Counted from the first letter of the stretch, positions 16,829 to 25,266 are shown. The stretch is 64,000 nt of DNA from Azoarcus sp. DD4 (GCF_006496635.1 NZ_CP022958.1:434001-498000); one strand, 5' to 3'. The notes: generated from the letters alone by a model not told the origin. Translations and numbers: made by a program.

Positions 16829-18469
16829 ATGCATTCGATCGAGGTGGTGCTGGCGATGCTGCTGGCGGTGGTGGCCAGCGGCTACCTGGTGCGCGTGGTG
16901 CCGGTGTCGCTGCCCCTGCCGGTGGTGCAGATCGCCCTCGGCGCGGTGATCGCGGGGGTGTTCGGCCACGGCGTGCGGCTGGACCCGGAGATCTTCTTCC
17001 TGCTCTTCCTGCCGCCGCTGCTCTTTCTCGACGGCTGGCGCATCCCCAAGGTCGGGCTGTTCCGCGACAAGGCGACCATCCTGGAGCTGGCCTTCGGACT
17101 GGTGGTGTTCACCGTGGTCGGCGCCGGCTTCCTCATCCACTGGCTGATTCCCGCGATGCCGCTGGCGGTGGCCTTTGCGCTGGCCGCCATCGTGTCGCCC
17201 ACCGATCCGGTGGCGGTGTCGTCGATCGCGGCGCGCGCGCCCATCCCCAAGCGGTTGATGCACATCCTGGAAGGCGAATCGCTGCTGAACGACGCCTCCG
17301 GCCTGGTGTGCTTCCGCTTTGCGGTGGCGGCGGCGATGACCGGCAGCTTCTCGCTGGCCAGCGCTTCGCTCACCTTCCTGTGGGTGGCGCTGGTCGGGCT
17401 GGCGGTCGGCGCCGGCGCGACCTGGGCGGTGGCCCTGGCGCAGCGCTGGCTGTCGCGCCATCTGGGCGAGGAGGCCGGTTCGCCCATCCTCATCAACCTG
17501 CTCACGCCCTTCGGCGCCTACCTGATCGCCGAGCATCTGGATGCGTCCGGCATCCTCGCGGCGGTCGCCGCCGGCGTCACCATGAGCTATGTGGAACTCA
17601 GCGGCCGGGCGCTCGCCACCACCCGGGTGCAGCGCGCGGCAGTGTGGGACACGGTGCAGTTTTCGCTCAACGGCATCATGTTCGTGCTGCTGGGCGAGCA
17701 GCTGCCCGGCATCCTGGCGCGGGCGGCGGCTTCGGTGGAAGACACCGGCCACCTGTCGCGCTGGTGGCTGCTGGTGTATGCGCTGGCGATCAGCGTCATC
17801 CTTGCGCTGCTGCGCTTCGCCTGGGTGTGGGTGTCGCTGCGCATCAGCCTGTTCAAGGCGCGCGAACCGGGCGAGCCGCTGCACCGGCCGGACTGGCGCA
17901 TCGTGGCCGCGGTGTCGCTGGCCGGCGTGCGCGGCGCCATCACCCTGGCCGGCGTGCTCACGCTGCCGCTGCTGCTGCCCGACGGCCGCGAGTTTCCGGC
18001 GCGCGATCTGGTGATCTTCCTCGCTGCCGCGGTGATCCTGGTTTCGCTGCTGCTCGCCAGCGTCGGCCTGCCGCGCCTGCTGCGCGGGCTGGAACTGCCG
18101 GACGAACCGGCCGAACGGCGCGAGGAAGACCTCGCCCGACGCGAAGCGGCCACCGCCGCCATCGCCGCCATCGAGCAGGCCCGCCATGCCCTGTCGGACG
18201 CGAGCGCGGCCGAGGCCGATCTGTACACGAACGCGGCGCTACGGGTCATGTCGAATTACCAGCACCGCCTGGCCGACAGCGCGATGCCCGGCGGCGTGGA
18301 CGCCGAACGCCTGCGCCAGGCCGACCGCGCCGAGGTGGCGCTGCGGCTGGCGGCGCTGCAGGCCGAGCGCGAGGCCATTTTCCGGCTGGCGCGCGACTAC
18401 GCGATCTCGGACGAGATCTCGCGCAAGCTGGTGCGCCAGATCGACCTGATGGAGGCGCGCTACCGCTGA
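16829..18469 (+). CDS. Sodium/proton antiporter, CPA1 family
   Basis: A 546-residue membrane protein with about 12 hydrophobic segments in the first 420 residues and a charged cytoplasmic tail rich in Ala/Glu/Arg. The ion-binding signature of the Na+/H+ exchanger family is seen in LAAIVSPTDPVAVSSI, followed by ILEGESLLNDASGLVCFRFA and, further on, AGVRGAITLAGVL. It should exchange Na+ (or K+) for protons across the inner membrane. The start codon is preceded by AAGGA. It stands alone, with a DUF4124 gene following. Confidence 0.92.
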   Translation: MHSIEVVLAMLLAVVASGYLVRVVPVSLPLPVVQIALGAVIAGVFGHGVRLDPEIFFLLFLPPLLFLDGWRIPKVGLFRDKATILELAFGLVVFTVVGAGFLIHWLIPAMPLAVAFALAAIVSPTDPVAVSSIAARAPIPKRLMHILEGESLLNDASGLVCFRFAVAAAMTGSFSLASASLTFLWVALVGLAVGAGATWAVALAQRWLSRHLGEEAGSPILINLLTPFGAYLIAEHLDASGILAAVAAGVTMSYVELSGRALATTRVQRAAVWDTVQFSLNGIMFVLLGEQLPGILARAAASVEDTGHLSRWWLLVYALAISVILALLRFAWVWVSLRISLFKAREPGEPLHRPDWRIVAAVSLAGVRGAITLAGVLTLPLLLPDGREFPARDLVIFLAAAVILVSLLLASVGLPRLLRGLELPDEPAERREEDLARREAATAAIAAIEQARHALSDASAAEADLYTNAALRVMSNYQHRLADSAMPGGVDAERLRQADRAEVALRLAALQAEREAIFRLARDYAISDEISRKLVRQIDLMEARYR

Positions 18470-18501
18470 GCGCACGCGCAGCCGCCGTATCGGAGACACC
18501 C

Positions 18502-18930
18502 ATGCAGATCGCACACTTGCTTCTCGCCGGCGCGCTGGCGCTGGCCGCCACGGCCGCCCAAGCCGACATCTACAAATGGACCGACGAGCAGGGCCGCGTG
18601 CACTACGGCGACCGGCCTTCGCCCAGCGCGCCGGCAGCCGAAAGGCGCGAGCTGCAGGTGCCCGAACTCCCGGAAGCGCAACGCCAGGAAGCCATCGAGC
18701 GGCTGGAAAAACAGCGCGCCACCTTGAAAGCGCCGGCAGGCGAAGCCGGGGTGATCGCCGCGCCGGCAGCGGAGGCCCGCCCGGCGGAGCGGGACGACAG
18801 CTGCGCCGCGCAGATGCGCCGCTACCATCAGAGCCAGGAGTGCTTCGCGCCTTTCCGCAACGTGAATGGCAGCGTCAAGCCCGAGGCCTTCCGCTACTGC
18901 AAGGACATCCCGGAACCGCAGTGCGATTGA
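18502..18930 (+). CDS. DUF4124 domain secreted protein
   Basis: A 142-residue protein with a signal peptide (MQIAHLLLAGALALAATAAQA) followed by the DUF4124 signature DIYKWTDEQGRVHYGDRP. After a Glu/Arg-rich helix, four Cys residues occur (DDSCAAQ, ECFAPF, YCKDIPEPQCD), suggesting disulphides in the periplasm. The family is common in proteobacteria and has no established function. It follows the antiporter gene after 32 bp and may be co-transcribed with it. Confidence 0.82.
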   Translation: MQIAHLLLAGALALAATAAQADIYKWTDEQGRVHYGDRPSPSAPAAERRELQVPELPEAQRQEAIERLEKQRATLKAPAGEAGVIAAPAAEARPAERDDSCAAQMRRYHQSQECFAPFRNVNGSVKPEAFRYCKDIPEPQCD

Positions 18931-18958
18931 GCCGGCGCCGCCGCGGGGCGACGCCGGC
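18931..18958. terminator. GC-rich hairpin between convergent genes
   Basis: A 7 bp perfect stem (GCCGGCG and CGCCGGC) with a 14-base loop lies directly after the DUF4124 stop codon and before the end of the convergent esterase gene. It lacks a T-run; terminator function is inferred from position. Confidence 0.3.
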
Positions 18959-18966
18959 CGCGCGGC

Positions 18967-20280
18967 TTACTGCGCCGGCGCGCAGCAATCCGTCGGCTGC
19001 GGATTGCGGATCGGGTTGGCGAGGTGGATCTTGAGGAACTCGGTGTTGTCCGAGGCCAGCTCGCGGCCGCCGCCGTAGGGGAAGTTGTTGTCGTTGATCA
19101 CCACCAGGGTGTTGGCGTCGAGGACGAGCACGTCTTCGATGGTGACGTAGGGGAAGCTGAAACGGGTGTTGCCGTCGCCGTTGAGGTCGTGCGGATCGGC
19201 GATGTTCATCAGGTCCACCAGCTCGGTCTTGACCGCCTCGCCGCCGTCGGCCACGCCCGCGATGTCGGCGATGAAGAGCTTCTTGAACGGCGTGCAGCCG
19301 CTGGTGGCGGTGCAGCCGTTGCGCTCGATCACGATGAAGCGGTGATCGTCGATGGCGGTCATGTCGCCGATGGCGGTGCCGTCCGCCTCCAGCCGGTAGC
19401 GGTAGTCGATGCCGGTGTAGGCGCCCTTGCGGATGTCGAACTCGTTGATGCGCAGGGTCTTGGCGGCGTCGCCGCTCACCGTCTTTTCCAGCAGGGTGTA
19501 GAGCTTGTCGCCGCGCTTGTTGATCGCCATGCCCTCGAAGCCGCCGGAGCTGCCGAGGTTGGCGGCGACGCTGCCGCCCGTCACCGCCGGGTGCTGCGGC
19601 GCGAACACGCCGGGCAGCGCGGTCTCGCGGCGCAGCACCTTGCCGTCGGCATCGGTCTGGATCAGGTAGGGGCCGAACTCGTCGCCGAACCACAGCTTGC
19701 CGAACTTGTCCTCGCGCACCGATTCGATGTCGAAATCGGCGCCGGTCAGCAGGCGCCCGGCCTTGATCGCCGGATCGACCTCGGGGTTGGCGGCGTTGTT
19801 GTAGTAGTGCGCGTAGTCGGCCTGGATGCGGGTGCCGAGCAGGTTGTCCGGGTCGTGCAGGGTGATGCGGCTGGCCTCGTCGAAAGCGGAGAGCGGCGTG
19901 CCCGTCTTCCAGTCGGCCGCCGACACGGTGCCGCTGCCGCCGCGGGCGGTCTTGAAATCGGGCAGCACCGCGTAGGCGCGCAGCAGCGCGTCGGCGGAGT
20001 TGCCCTGCGCGCCGAAACCGTTGTCGGCGATCACGCGCAGGCTGCGGCCGGCACCGCGCAGCACCCCGGAAAAGCCCTGCACCGGCTGCTGGCCGAAGTA
20101 GGGCGGAAGGTTGCTGCCATAGGGGTTGGCGCCGGTGAACTGGCCGGAGGTGGGGCCGTCGGCGAAGGTGGCGGCGGGCAGCATCGCCCAGCCGACCAGG
20201 GTGTTGGTGTCGGCCTGGGCGGATGCCGCAGCGGCGGCGAGGGCGAGCGCCAGGGCGATCTTGTTGTATGAAGCAGGCAT
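18967..20280 (-). CDS. Secreted esterase-like/phytase-like beta-propeller protein
   Basis: A 437-residue exported protein with a signal peptide (IALALALAAAAASAQA). The pattern VIADNGFGAQGNSADALL, KLWFGDEFGPYLIQTDADGK, GFEGMAINKRGDKLYTLLEK and DHRFIVIERNG matches the esterase-like-activity-of-phytase family (PF13449), which folds as a beta-propeller. Members hydrolyse phosphoesters or are of unknown activity. Near the C-terminus it has CTATSGCTPF and DCCAPA Cys clusters. The ATG at 20,280 is used because it starts the signal peptide. No operon partner. Confidence 0.8.
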   Translation of the reverse strand: MPASYNKIALALALAAAAASAQADTNTLVGWAMLPAATFADGPTSGQFTGANPYGSNLPPYFGQQPVQGFSGVLRGAGRSLRVIADNGFGAQGNSADALLRAYAVLPDFKTARGGSGTVSAADWKTGTPLSAFDEASRITLHDPDNLLGTRIQADYAHYYNNAANPEVDPAIKAGRLLTGADFDIESVREDKFGKLWFGDEFGPYLIQTDADGKVLRRETALPGVFAPQHPAVTGGSVAANLGSSGGFEGMAINKRGDKLYTLLEKTVSGDAAKTLRINEFDIRKGAYTGIDYRYRLEADGTAIGDMTAIDDHRFIVIERNGCTATSGCTPFKKLFIADIAGVADGGEAVKTELVDLMNIADPHDLNGDGNTRFSFPYVTIEDVLVLDANTLVVINDNNFPYGGGRELASDNTEFLKIHLANPIRNPQPTDCCAPAQ

Positions 20281-20400
20281 GGTTACTCCGGTGGGTTGGC
20301 GGACCGGGTATCGGTCCGAAACCACCGGAGGCTAGTGCGCCCGATTTGCATCGTGATGACCACGGGATGGTCCCATCGGACCATCGCCGGGCCGGCTTCC

Positions 20401-21186
20401 CTACTTCAGCAGGCGCTTGCGGGTCAGTGCCAGCGCCACCCAGAAAGCCGCCACCGCATAGCCTGCGAGCACGCCGAGATGGACCACCACATCCTGCGGC
20501 ACGCGGCCGAGCAGCAGCGGGCGGGCGACCTCCACCGCGTGGGTGAGCGGCAGCGCGCGCGTCACCGCATGCAGCAGCGGCGGCAGCTGGTCGGTGGGAA
20601 AGAACACCCCCGACACCAGCATCATCGGCGTGACGAACAGGGTGAAGTAGTACATGAAGAAGTCGTAGCTCGGCGCCAGCGCGGTCATGATCAGCCCGAG
20701 CGCGGCGAAGGTCAGCCCCACCAGGAAGATCAGCGGCAGCACCCACAGCGCATAGCGCACCTCCACCAGCCCGAATACCGTCGTCACCAGCAGGATGGCC
20801 GCGCCCGACAGCAGCGCCTTCGACGCCGCCCACACCAGCTCGGCGAACACCACATCATCCAGCGCCACCGGCGCGTTGAGGATGGCATCCCAGGTGCGCT
20901 GCACATGCATGCGCGAAAAGCTGGAATACAGCACCTCGAAGGTGGCGCTGTTCATCGTCGAATAGCACACCATGCCGGCGGCGAGGAAGCTGATGTAGGA
21001 CACCCCGCCCACCTCCGGCACCAGCAGGCCGATGCCGAAGCCGAGGCCGAAGAGATAGATCACCGGATCGGCCAGGTTGCCCAGTACGGAGGGCAGGGCC
21101 AGCTTGCGCCAGACCAGGAAGTTGCGCTGCCAGACGGGGACGAAGCGGCGGGAGAGGGCGGGCGGGCGCCAGGGGTTGGGGGTCAT
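20401..21186 (-). CDS. ABC-2 type transporter permease, NodJ/daunorubicin type (separated from its ATPase)
   Basis: A 261-residue integral membrane protein with six hydrophobic segments (for example LFTLFVTPMMLVSGVFFP), the NodJ/DrrB type of ABC-2 permease. It lacks its own ATPase here: the matching NodI-type ATPase gene lies 13.5 kb away at 34,678-35,667 on the same strand, with the CRISPR-Cas island between. The reading frame also allows a TTG start at 21,222, but the ATG at 21,186 lies where the ancestral start is expected, since the sequence ATGAC occurs after a ribosome binding site directly behind the ATPase stop codon. In its present place it has no ribosome binding site and may depend on read-through from the small regulator gene at 21,226. 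Confidence 0.88.
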   Translation of the reverse strand: MTPNPWRPPALSRRFVPVWQRNFLVWRKLALPSVLGNLADPVIYLFGLGFGIGLLVPEVGGVSYISFLAAGMVCYSTMNSATFEVLYSSFSRMHVQRTWDAILNAPVALDDVVFAELVWAASKALLSGAAILLVTTVFGLVEVRYALWVLPLIFLVGLTFAALGLIMTALAPSYDFFMYYFTLFVTPMMLVSGVFFPTDQLPPLLHAVTRALPLTHAVEVARPLLLGRVPQDVVVHLGVLAGYAVAAFWVALALTRKRLLK

Positions 21187-21225
21187 GGGTGGGGTAGCGG
21201 TCGGGTAGGGAGCAGAACTCAAGGC

Positions 21226-21501
21226 TCAGGGACCGACTGTCTTCTTCAGTTCTTCCAGTTGTTCCAGGTCGGGGCTGGTCTGTTCCGCTTCCGGGGAGGT
21301 GCGCCCGGTCATCAGCCACAGTGTGTATTCGGGGTACAGCAGGCAGATCTGTTCCAGATGATCCGCGCTTGGCTTCGTTCGTCCATGCCACACGTGCGCC
21401 CATGCGCGCGCGCTGATGCCTGTCTTTTCTTCAAGCAAAGCGAATGCACCATGCCGCGGCAAGCGAGCATTGATGATCTTTATCAAACGCTCATAAATCA
21501 T
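21226..21501 (-). CDS. Phage-type helix-turn-helix repressor-like protein
   Basis: A 91-residue protein. The stretch GAFALLEEKTGISARAWAHV, then WHGRTKPSADHLEQICLLYP, has the form of a phage or plasmid helix-turn-helix regulator that recognises operator DNA. It reads leftward from an AT-rich control region with three palindromes (21,517-21,567) and is divergent from a 67-residue excisionase-like gene. This repressor/divergent-activator pair is typical of prophages and integrative elements. It sits at the left edge of the CRISPR-Cas island, immediately upstream of the permease gene on the same strand. Base composition is lower in GC than the flanks, consistent with transfer. Confidence 0.75.
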   Translation of the reverse strand: MIYERLIKIINARLPRHGAFALLEEKTGISARAWAHVWHGRTKPSADHLEQICLLYPEYTLWLMTGRTSPEAEQTSPDLEQLEELKKTVGP

Positions 21502-21508
21502 AAGAAAT

Positions 21509-21567
21509 GTTCATTTGAACAAAATTTGTTCATGAGCAAAAATTGCTCAAACGAACAAAAATTGTTC
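21509..21567. promoter_or_regulatory. Operator cluster: three 15 bp palindromes
   Basis: Three near-identical inverted repeats lie side by side: GAACAAAATTTGTTC (21,517-21,531), GAGCAAAAATTGCTC (21,534-21,548) and GAACAAAAATTGTTC (21,553-21,567), centres 17 and 19 bp apart. A further half-type inverted repeat GTTC-ATTT-GAAC (21,509-21,520) overlaps the first. They lie between the divergent repressor-like and excisionase-like genes, as expected for lambda-type cooperative repressor sites. The second site's arms carry matching base changes, so symmetry is kept. Binding protein inferred, not shown. Confidence 0.75.
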
Positions 21568-21579
21568 ATTTGGCTAGAT

Positions 21580-21609
21580 AGTGGTCAACAGTGGTCAATA
21601 GTGGTCGAC
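21580..21609 (+). repeat. Three 10 bp direct repeats abutting a start codon
   Basis: AGTGGTCAAC, AGTGGTCAAT and AGTGGTCGAC follow each other without gaps and end exactly at the ATG at 21,610. They occupy the place of the ribosome binding site. They may be binding sites for an excisionase or replication-type protein, or a translational control element. Confidence 0.7.
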
Positions 21610-21813
21610 ATGTCCGATTCCATCAAGCTGCTCCAGCTTTACCCGGTCCCCGTCATGCACTGGCGCTTCTTCGCGCAGCAGGTCGGCGTTGATGAAGGCG
21701 TTGTGCGGGGGCTGTGCGAGAAGGGGCATCTGCCGGTCATCCATTTCGGCCGGCACCGCTTCATCAATCTCGCCCGGCTTACCGCGGACTGCATGGTGGA
21801 GGTGGCGGACTGA
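21610..21813 (+). CDS. Excisionase-like small DNA-binding protein
   Basis: A 67-residue protein (MSDSIKLLQLYPVPVMHWRF onward). The segment FAQQVGVDEGVVRGLCEKGH followed by LPVIHFGRHRFINLARL has the layout of a MerR/excisionase winged helix: helix-turn-helix then a wing with a conserved Arg-His. It is divergent from the repressor-like gene and lies behind three operators, so it is probably the excisionase or Cro-like partner of a phage or integrative element. No ribosome binding site is visible; three direct repeats take that position. No integrase gene is in the window, so the element is likely decayed. Confidence 0.6.
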   Translation: MSDSIKLLQLYPVPVMHWRFFAQQVGVDEGVVRGLCEKGHLPVIHFGRHRFINLARLTADCMVEVAD

Positions 21814-21883
21814 TGGACGGGGTGGCGCGCGCTCGTGACTCCGAGTGGGGCCAGGCGGCTCAAGCGCAGAAAGGAGGCGCCGG

Positions 21884-22216
21884 ATGAATCTCGCCCTGGC
21901 GGTAAAGATCGTGGAGCGTGTTGCCGGCATTACGGGGCATTCGCCTCATCTGGAGTGTTGGAGTCTGGATTGGTGCAGCGAAGGCAATCACTCGCTGGCG
22001 GTGCTCGCGCGCCGGCGGGCGGGGCTGCGGGGTGGGTTCGAACTCAGTTACGCGGAGCCGGAGAGCGAGGCGGAGTGGCACTACTGGTTTTATTTGAGTG
22101 ATCCGAACGCGCCTGCTATTCAGCTACCAGGTGTTGTTCGTCTGCAGTTATCAGAAGCTGTGTTGGATCTGTTGGATGTCTATGGGCGTCCGCTGCAACT
22201 GAAGACTCTCAGGTGA
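21884..22216 (+). CDS. Hypothetical protein of the phage-like module
   Basis: A 110-residue protein I do not recognise (starts MNLALAVKIVERVAGITGHS). It has no signal peptide or membrane segment and is rich in Trp/Tyr in its middle (SEAEWHYWFYLSDPN). A strong ribosome binding site AAGGAGG (21,871-21,877) stands six bases before the ATG, which decides the start. It is in line with the excisionase-like gene and overlaps the next small gene by four bases, so it is part of the same transcript. Codon use is less GC-biased than in neighbouring chromosomal genes. Confidence 0.6.
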   Translation: MNLALAVKIVERVAGITGHSPHLECWSLDWCSEGNHSLAVLARRRAGLRGGFELSYAEPESEAEWHYWFYLSDPNAPAIQLPGVVRLQLSEAVLDLLDVYGRPLQLKTLR

Positions 22217-22395
22217 ACTTCGTCGATGTTGCGGCGGTCGTTTCGGCACACACACGCGGATCGGCTGATCCCTATGGACGTGAGGGAGGATACCGACTGA
22301 CGGATTTCGGTTGTGTCCGTGATGGCACTCCTACGCAGGTCGGGAACGTCACGCTGGCGGCCTTGATGCGCCTCCTCGACGCGTTCGGTTCTTGA
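22213..22395 (+). CDS. Small hypothetical protein, translationally coupled
   Basis: A 60-residue open frame with a GTG start that overlaps the preceding stop codon (GTGA), the usual sign of translational coupling. The sequence (MNFVDVAAVVSAHTRGSADP, ending LAALMRLLDAFGS) has no motif I recognise and no membrane segment. It is accepted mainly because of the tight overlap and its place in the phage-like module; it could also be a chance frame. Confidence 0.4.
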   Translation: MNFVDVAAVVSAHTRGSADPYGREGGYRLTDFGCVRDGTPTQVGNVTLAALMRLLDAFGS

Positions 22396-22490
22396 CGTTG
22401 CGGGTGCGTGAATTGAACCTTCCCGCGTCCCCCACGGTGCCGGTGCTGTCATTGGATTGGGTGTGTGGATGGTAAGAGACTCATGACCCC

Positions 22491-22643
22491 ATGCTTAAGC
22501 TGATCGAACTCCTGTTTTTCCTCTTCGCCCTGCTCGCAATTGGCAGCATCGTTCACGCCGCTTTCGGCCCTTTGGGATTAGTGCTTTCCATCGTCGCCGT
22601 GGTGCTGTTGGCCATCTACGGGCCGATGCCACCCAAACGCTGA
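22491..22643 (+). CDS. Small hydrophobic membrane protein
   Basis: A 50-residue protein with two membrane-spanning stretches (LIELLFFLFALLAIGSIVHA and LGLVLSIVAVVLLAIYG) joined by a short turn and ending in the basic PMPPKR. It lies at the right end of the phage-like module, 158 bp before cas3. Small proteins of this form are common in phages and as toxins or stress peptides; nothing more can be said. There is no strong ribosome binding site before the ATG. Confidence 0.5.
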   Translation: MLKLIELLFFLFALLAIGSIVHAAFGPLGLVLSIVAVVLLAIYGPMPPKR

Positions 22644-22801
22644 GGAGGTTGGTCGTAACAGGGCATTTGCGATGCAAGGCGCCTCCTTGGACAGTCCGAG
22701 TTGATTCACCGGAATCCAGCCCCTTCCTCTCGTCGCGTCATCCATCACGGAAATGACGATGCGCTGCATCTATGCTGTTCGCGATACCAGATGAGGGCGG
22801 C

Positions 22802-25075
22802 ATGGAAGAATTGACCCTGGCGATCAGCCGTTTCTTTGCGCATTCGACCGCCCTGGCAGATCGGTCGGACTGGCAACCGCTTGCCCACCATCTGCAGAAC
22901 GTCGCCGCGATGGCGGCACGGTTTGCATCGATTTTCAATGCCGCCGGACTTGCTGCGCCTGCCGGTCTGTTGCACGACATCGGCAAATACACCGAAGACT
23001 TCCAGCGCCGCATTGCTGGTGAGGCGGTGCGGGTGGATCACGCGACCCGCGGTGCAATGCTGGCGCTGCAGCAGTACCCCGATCTGGGTTACCTGATCGC
23101 CTACGCCATCGCCGGCCACCATGCCGGCCTGGCCAACGGCATTGAGAGCGGCGAGCGCACGTCGTTGAAGGAGCGTCTGCGCGGCGTTGGCCTGCCCCCC
23201 TTGCTGCCGGTCTGGCAAGAGGAAATCCAGCTGCCCGCGAACCTGGGCGAACTGCCATTCAAGAAAGCGGGTTCCGGTGGGCCGATGTTCCAGGCGGCTT
23301 TTCTGGTGCGCATGCTCTTTTCGTGTCTGGTGGATGCCGACTACCTGGATACCGAAGCCTTCTACGACGGGGTGGCGCAGCCCGGCGAGCCGAATGACCG
23401 AAACGTGTTGAGAGCGCTCGAAGCGCCACGGTTGGAGGCGCTGCGGGAGCGTCTCGATGCCTATCTCGCCACCTTTACCGCTGATTCCGAAGTCAATCGA
23501 ATCCGCGTCGACATCCTTGCGCATGTTCGGGGCGAAGCCGTGCGCGACCCCGGCCTGTTCTCGCTGACCGTGCCCACCGGCGGTGGCAAGACGCTGGCTT
23601 CGCTCGCGTTCGCACTCGACCACGCGATACGCCACGGTCTGCAGCGGGTGATCTTCGTCATCCCCTTCACTAGCATCGTCGAGCAGAACGCGGCGGTGTT
23701 CCGCCGCGCCCTCGGCGATCTTGGGGAAAGCGCGGTGCTGGAGCACCACAGCGCCTTCGTGCAACCTCCGCCGACGCGTGACGACGCCGAGCGCTACCAG
23801 TCGCAGGAGAAGCTCAAGCTGGCGATGGAGAACTGGGACGCGCCTATCGTCGTCACCACCGCCGTCCAGTTCTTCGAGAGCCTGTTCGCCGCGCGGCCGT
23901 CCCAGTGCCGCAAGCTGCACAACATTGCCGGCAGCGTGGTGGTCCTGGACGAAGCCCAGACCCTGCCGCTGAAGCTACTGCGCCCGGCGGTGGCTGCCAT
24001 CGACGAGCTGGCGCGCAACTACCGCAGCAGCGTGGTGTTGTGCACCGCCACCCAGCCGGCCTTGAAGGCGCCGGAGTTTGTCGGCGGTTTCGAGAGCGTG
24101 CGGGAGCTTGCTCCCGAGCCGCCCCAACTGTTCCGCAAGCTGGAGCGCGTTCGCGTACGGCATGTGGGCGAACTGGACGATGAAGCGCTCGCCGCCCATA
24201 TGCGAGCGCACGAACAGGTTCTGTGCATCGTGAACAACCGCCGCCATGCGCGCGCGGTGTTCCAGGGCATGGCCGATCTGCCGGGGGCGCGGCACCTGAC
24301 GACGCTGATGTGCGCCAGCCATCGCAGCAAGGTGCTGGCCGAGGCGCGGGACGATCTGAAGTCGGGCCGGCCCTGCCGCCTCGTCTCGACCAGCCTGATC
24401 GAGGCCGGGGTGGATGTGGACTTCCCGCTGGTGCTGCGCGCCGAAGCCGGGCTGGACTCCATCGCCCAGGCCGCCGGCCGCTGCAACCGGGAAGGGCGGC
24501 GGGATGCGGCCGCCAGCGAAGTCCTGGTCTTCTCCACCGCCAACCCCGATTGGGCGCCGCCGCCGGAACTCAAGCAATTCGCCCAGGCGGCGGCCACCGT
24601 ATTGCGCAGCCATGCGGCCGACCCGCTATGCCCGGCGGCCATCGAGGCCTACTTCCGCGAGTTGTACTGGCGGAAGGGCGAGTCCGCGCTGGATGGGGGC
24701 GGGCTGCTGGGCCTGCTGCGCAGCAGCCGCCTCGACAGCCTGCCGCTGGAAACCCTGGCGACACGCTTCCGCATGATCGACTCGGTGCAGATGCCGGTGA
24801 TTGTGCCCTACGACGACACCGCCCGCGATGCGCTGAAGGCCTTGCGCTACGTGGAGAAGAGCGGCGGCATCGCCCGCAGCCTGCAGTCCTACCTGGTGCA
24901 ACTGCCGCGTCAGGGCTTCGAAGCCCTGCGGAAGTCGGGTGCCATCCAGCCGGTGGCGCCGGAGCGCTGGGGCGAGCAGTTCATGGCGCTGACGGTGATG
25001 GATATCTACAGCAAGGACTTTGGTTTGAGTTGGGACGATCCCGCTTTCCTAAAGGCGGAGAGTTTGTGTTGGTAA
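22802..25075 (+). CDS. cas3: Type I-C CRISPR-associated nuclease-helicase Cas3
   Basis: A 757-residue Cas3 with both activities in one chain. The HD nuclease domain is N-terminal, with LAHHLQNVAAMAARF and the signature LLHDIGKY (H58, D59). The superfamily 2 helicase follows: Walker A VPTGGGKTLASL (about residue 257), motif II VLDEAQTLPL (DEAQ instead of the common DEAH, about 380), and motif VI QAAGRCNREGR (about 556). It is recruited by target-bound Cascade to degrade DNA. I chose the ATG at 22,802 (GAGGG in front) over one ten codons earlier. Unusually for a compact I-C operon, a 468 bp gap with an RNA-like element separates it from cas5c. Confidence 0.96.
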   Translation: MEELTLAISRFFAHSTALADRSDWQPLAHHLQNVAAMAARFASIFNAAGLAAPAGLLHDIGKYTEDFQRRIAGEAVRVDHATRGAMLALQQYPDLGYLIAYAIAGHHAGLANGIESGERTSLKERLRGVGLPPLLPVWQEEIQLPANLGELPFKKAGSGGPMFQAAFLVRMLFSCLVDADYLDTEAFYDGVAQPGEPNDRNVLRALEAPRLEALRERLDAYLATFTADSEVNRIRVDILAHVRGEAVRDPGLFSLTVPTGGGKTLASLAFALDHAIRHGLQRVIFVIPFTSIVEQNAAVFRRALGDLGESAVLEHHSAFVQPPPTRDDAERYQSQEKLKLAMENWDAPIVVTTAVQFFESLFAARPSQCRKLHNIAGSVVVLDEAQTLPLKLLRPAVAAIDELARNYRSSVVLCTATQPALKAPEFVGGFESVRELAPEPPQLFRKLERVRVRHVGELDDEALAAHMRAHEQVLCIVNNRRHARAVFQGMADLPGARHLTTLMCASHRSKVLAEARDDLKSGRPCRLVSTSLIEAGVDVDFPLVLRAEAGLDSIAQAAGRCNREGRRDAAASEVLVFSTANPDWAPPPELKQFAQAAATVLRSHAADPLCPAAIEAYFRELYWRKGESALDGGGLLGLLRSSRLDSLPLETLATRFRMIDSVQMPVIVPYDDTARDALKALRYVEKSGGIARSLQSYLVQLPRQGFEALRKSGAIQPVAPERWGEQFMALTVMDIYSKDFGLSWDDPAFLKAESLCW

Positions 25076-25082
25076 TAGTCAG

Positions 25083-25107
25083 TTCATTGAGCTGTTGTCA
25101 GACGGCG
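25083..25107 (+). promoter_or_regulatory. CreA-type target: TTC PAM plus protospacer-like sequence
   Basis: Eight bases after the cas3 stop codon lies TTC (25,083-25,085), the known type I-C PAM, followed by 22 bases (25,086-25,107) that match the spacer of the lone repeat at 25,403-25,424 in 20 positions, including an unbroken 12-base seed ATTGAGCTGTTG. PAM side and strand are right for Cascade binding by the encoded RNA. The match ends after 22 bases, which suits binding without full R-loop and cleavage. A weak promoter (TTGAGC at 25,087 and GATTTT at 25,110) overlaps it, so binding could repress transcription. Confidence 0.75.
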
Positions 25108-25169
25108 ATGATTTTTATGAGGAGTTGACCAAGCCCGTACATAAGGCTACTCTCATCCGCGAAAAGGCG

Positions 25170-25201
25170 AAGGCCCCGGTGTCTGCCAACACTGGGGCCT
25201 T
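25170..25201 (+). terminator. Strong hairpin behind cas3
   Basis: A 13 bp stem with one G-T wobble (AAGGCCCCGGTGT with ACACTGGGGCCTT) and a six-base loop lies 95 bp after cas3. There is no T-run behind it, so it may be either a terminator for the cas3 transcript or a stabilising 3' structure of a short RNA starting near the CreA target. Confidence 0.5.
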
Positions 25202-25266
25202 CTGAGAGCAACTCGCTTCGCACGCGGAAAAAGCTAGCGCCTTGAGCTAGCAGGGAGGGCCGATAT

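Noticed and set aside
25076..25107. The similarity between 25,086-25,107 and 25,403-25,424 as a simple duplication of sequence behind cas3.
   Set aside because: A duplication would not explain why one copy starts at the exact end of a repeat with a processing handle and the other directly after a TTC PAM, nor why similarity stops sharply at both sides.
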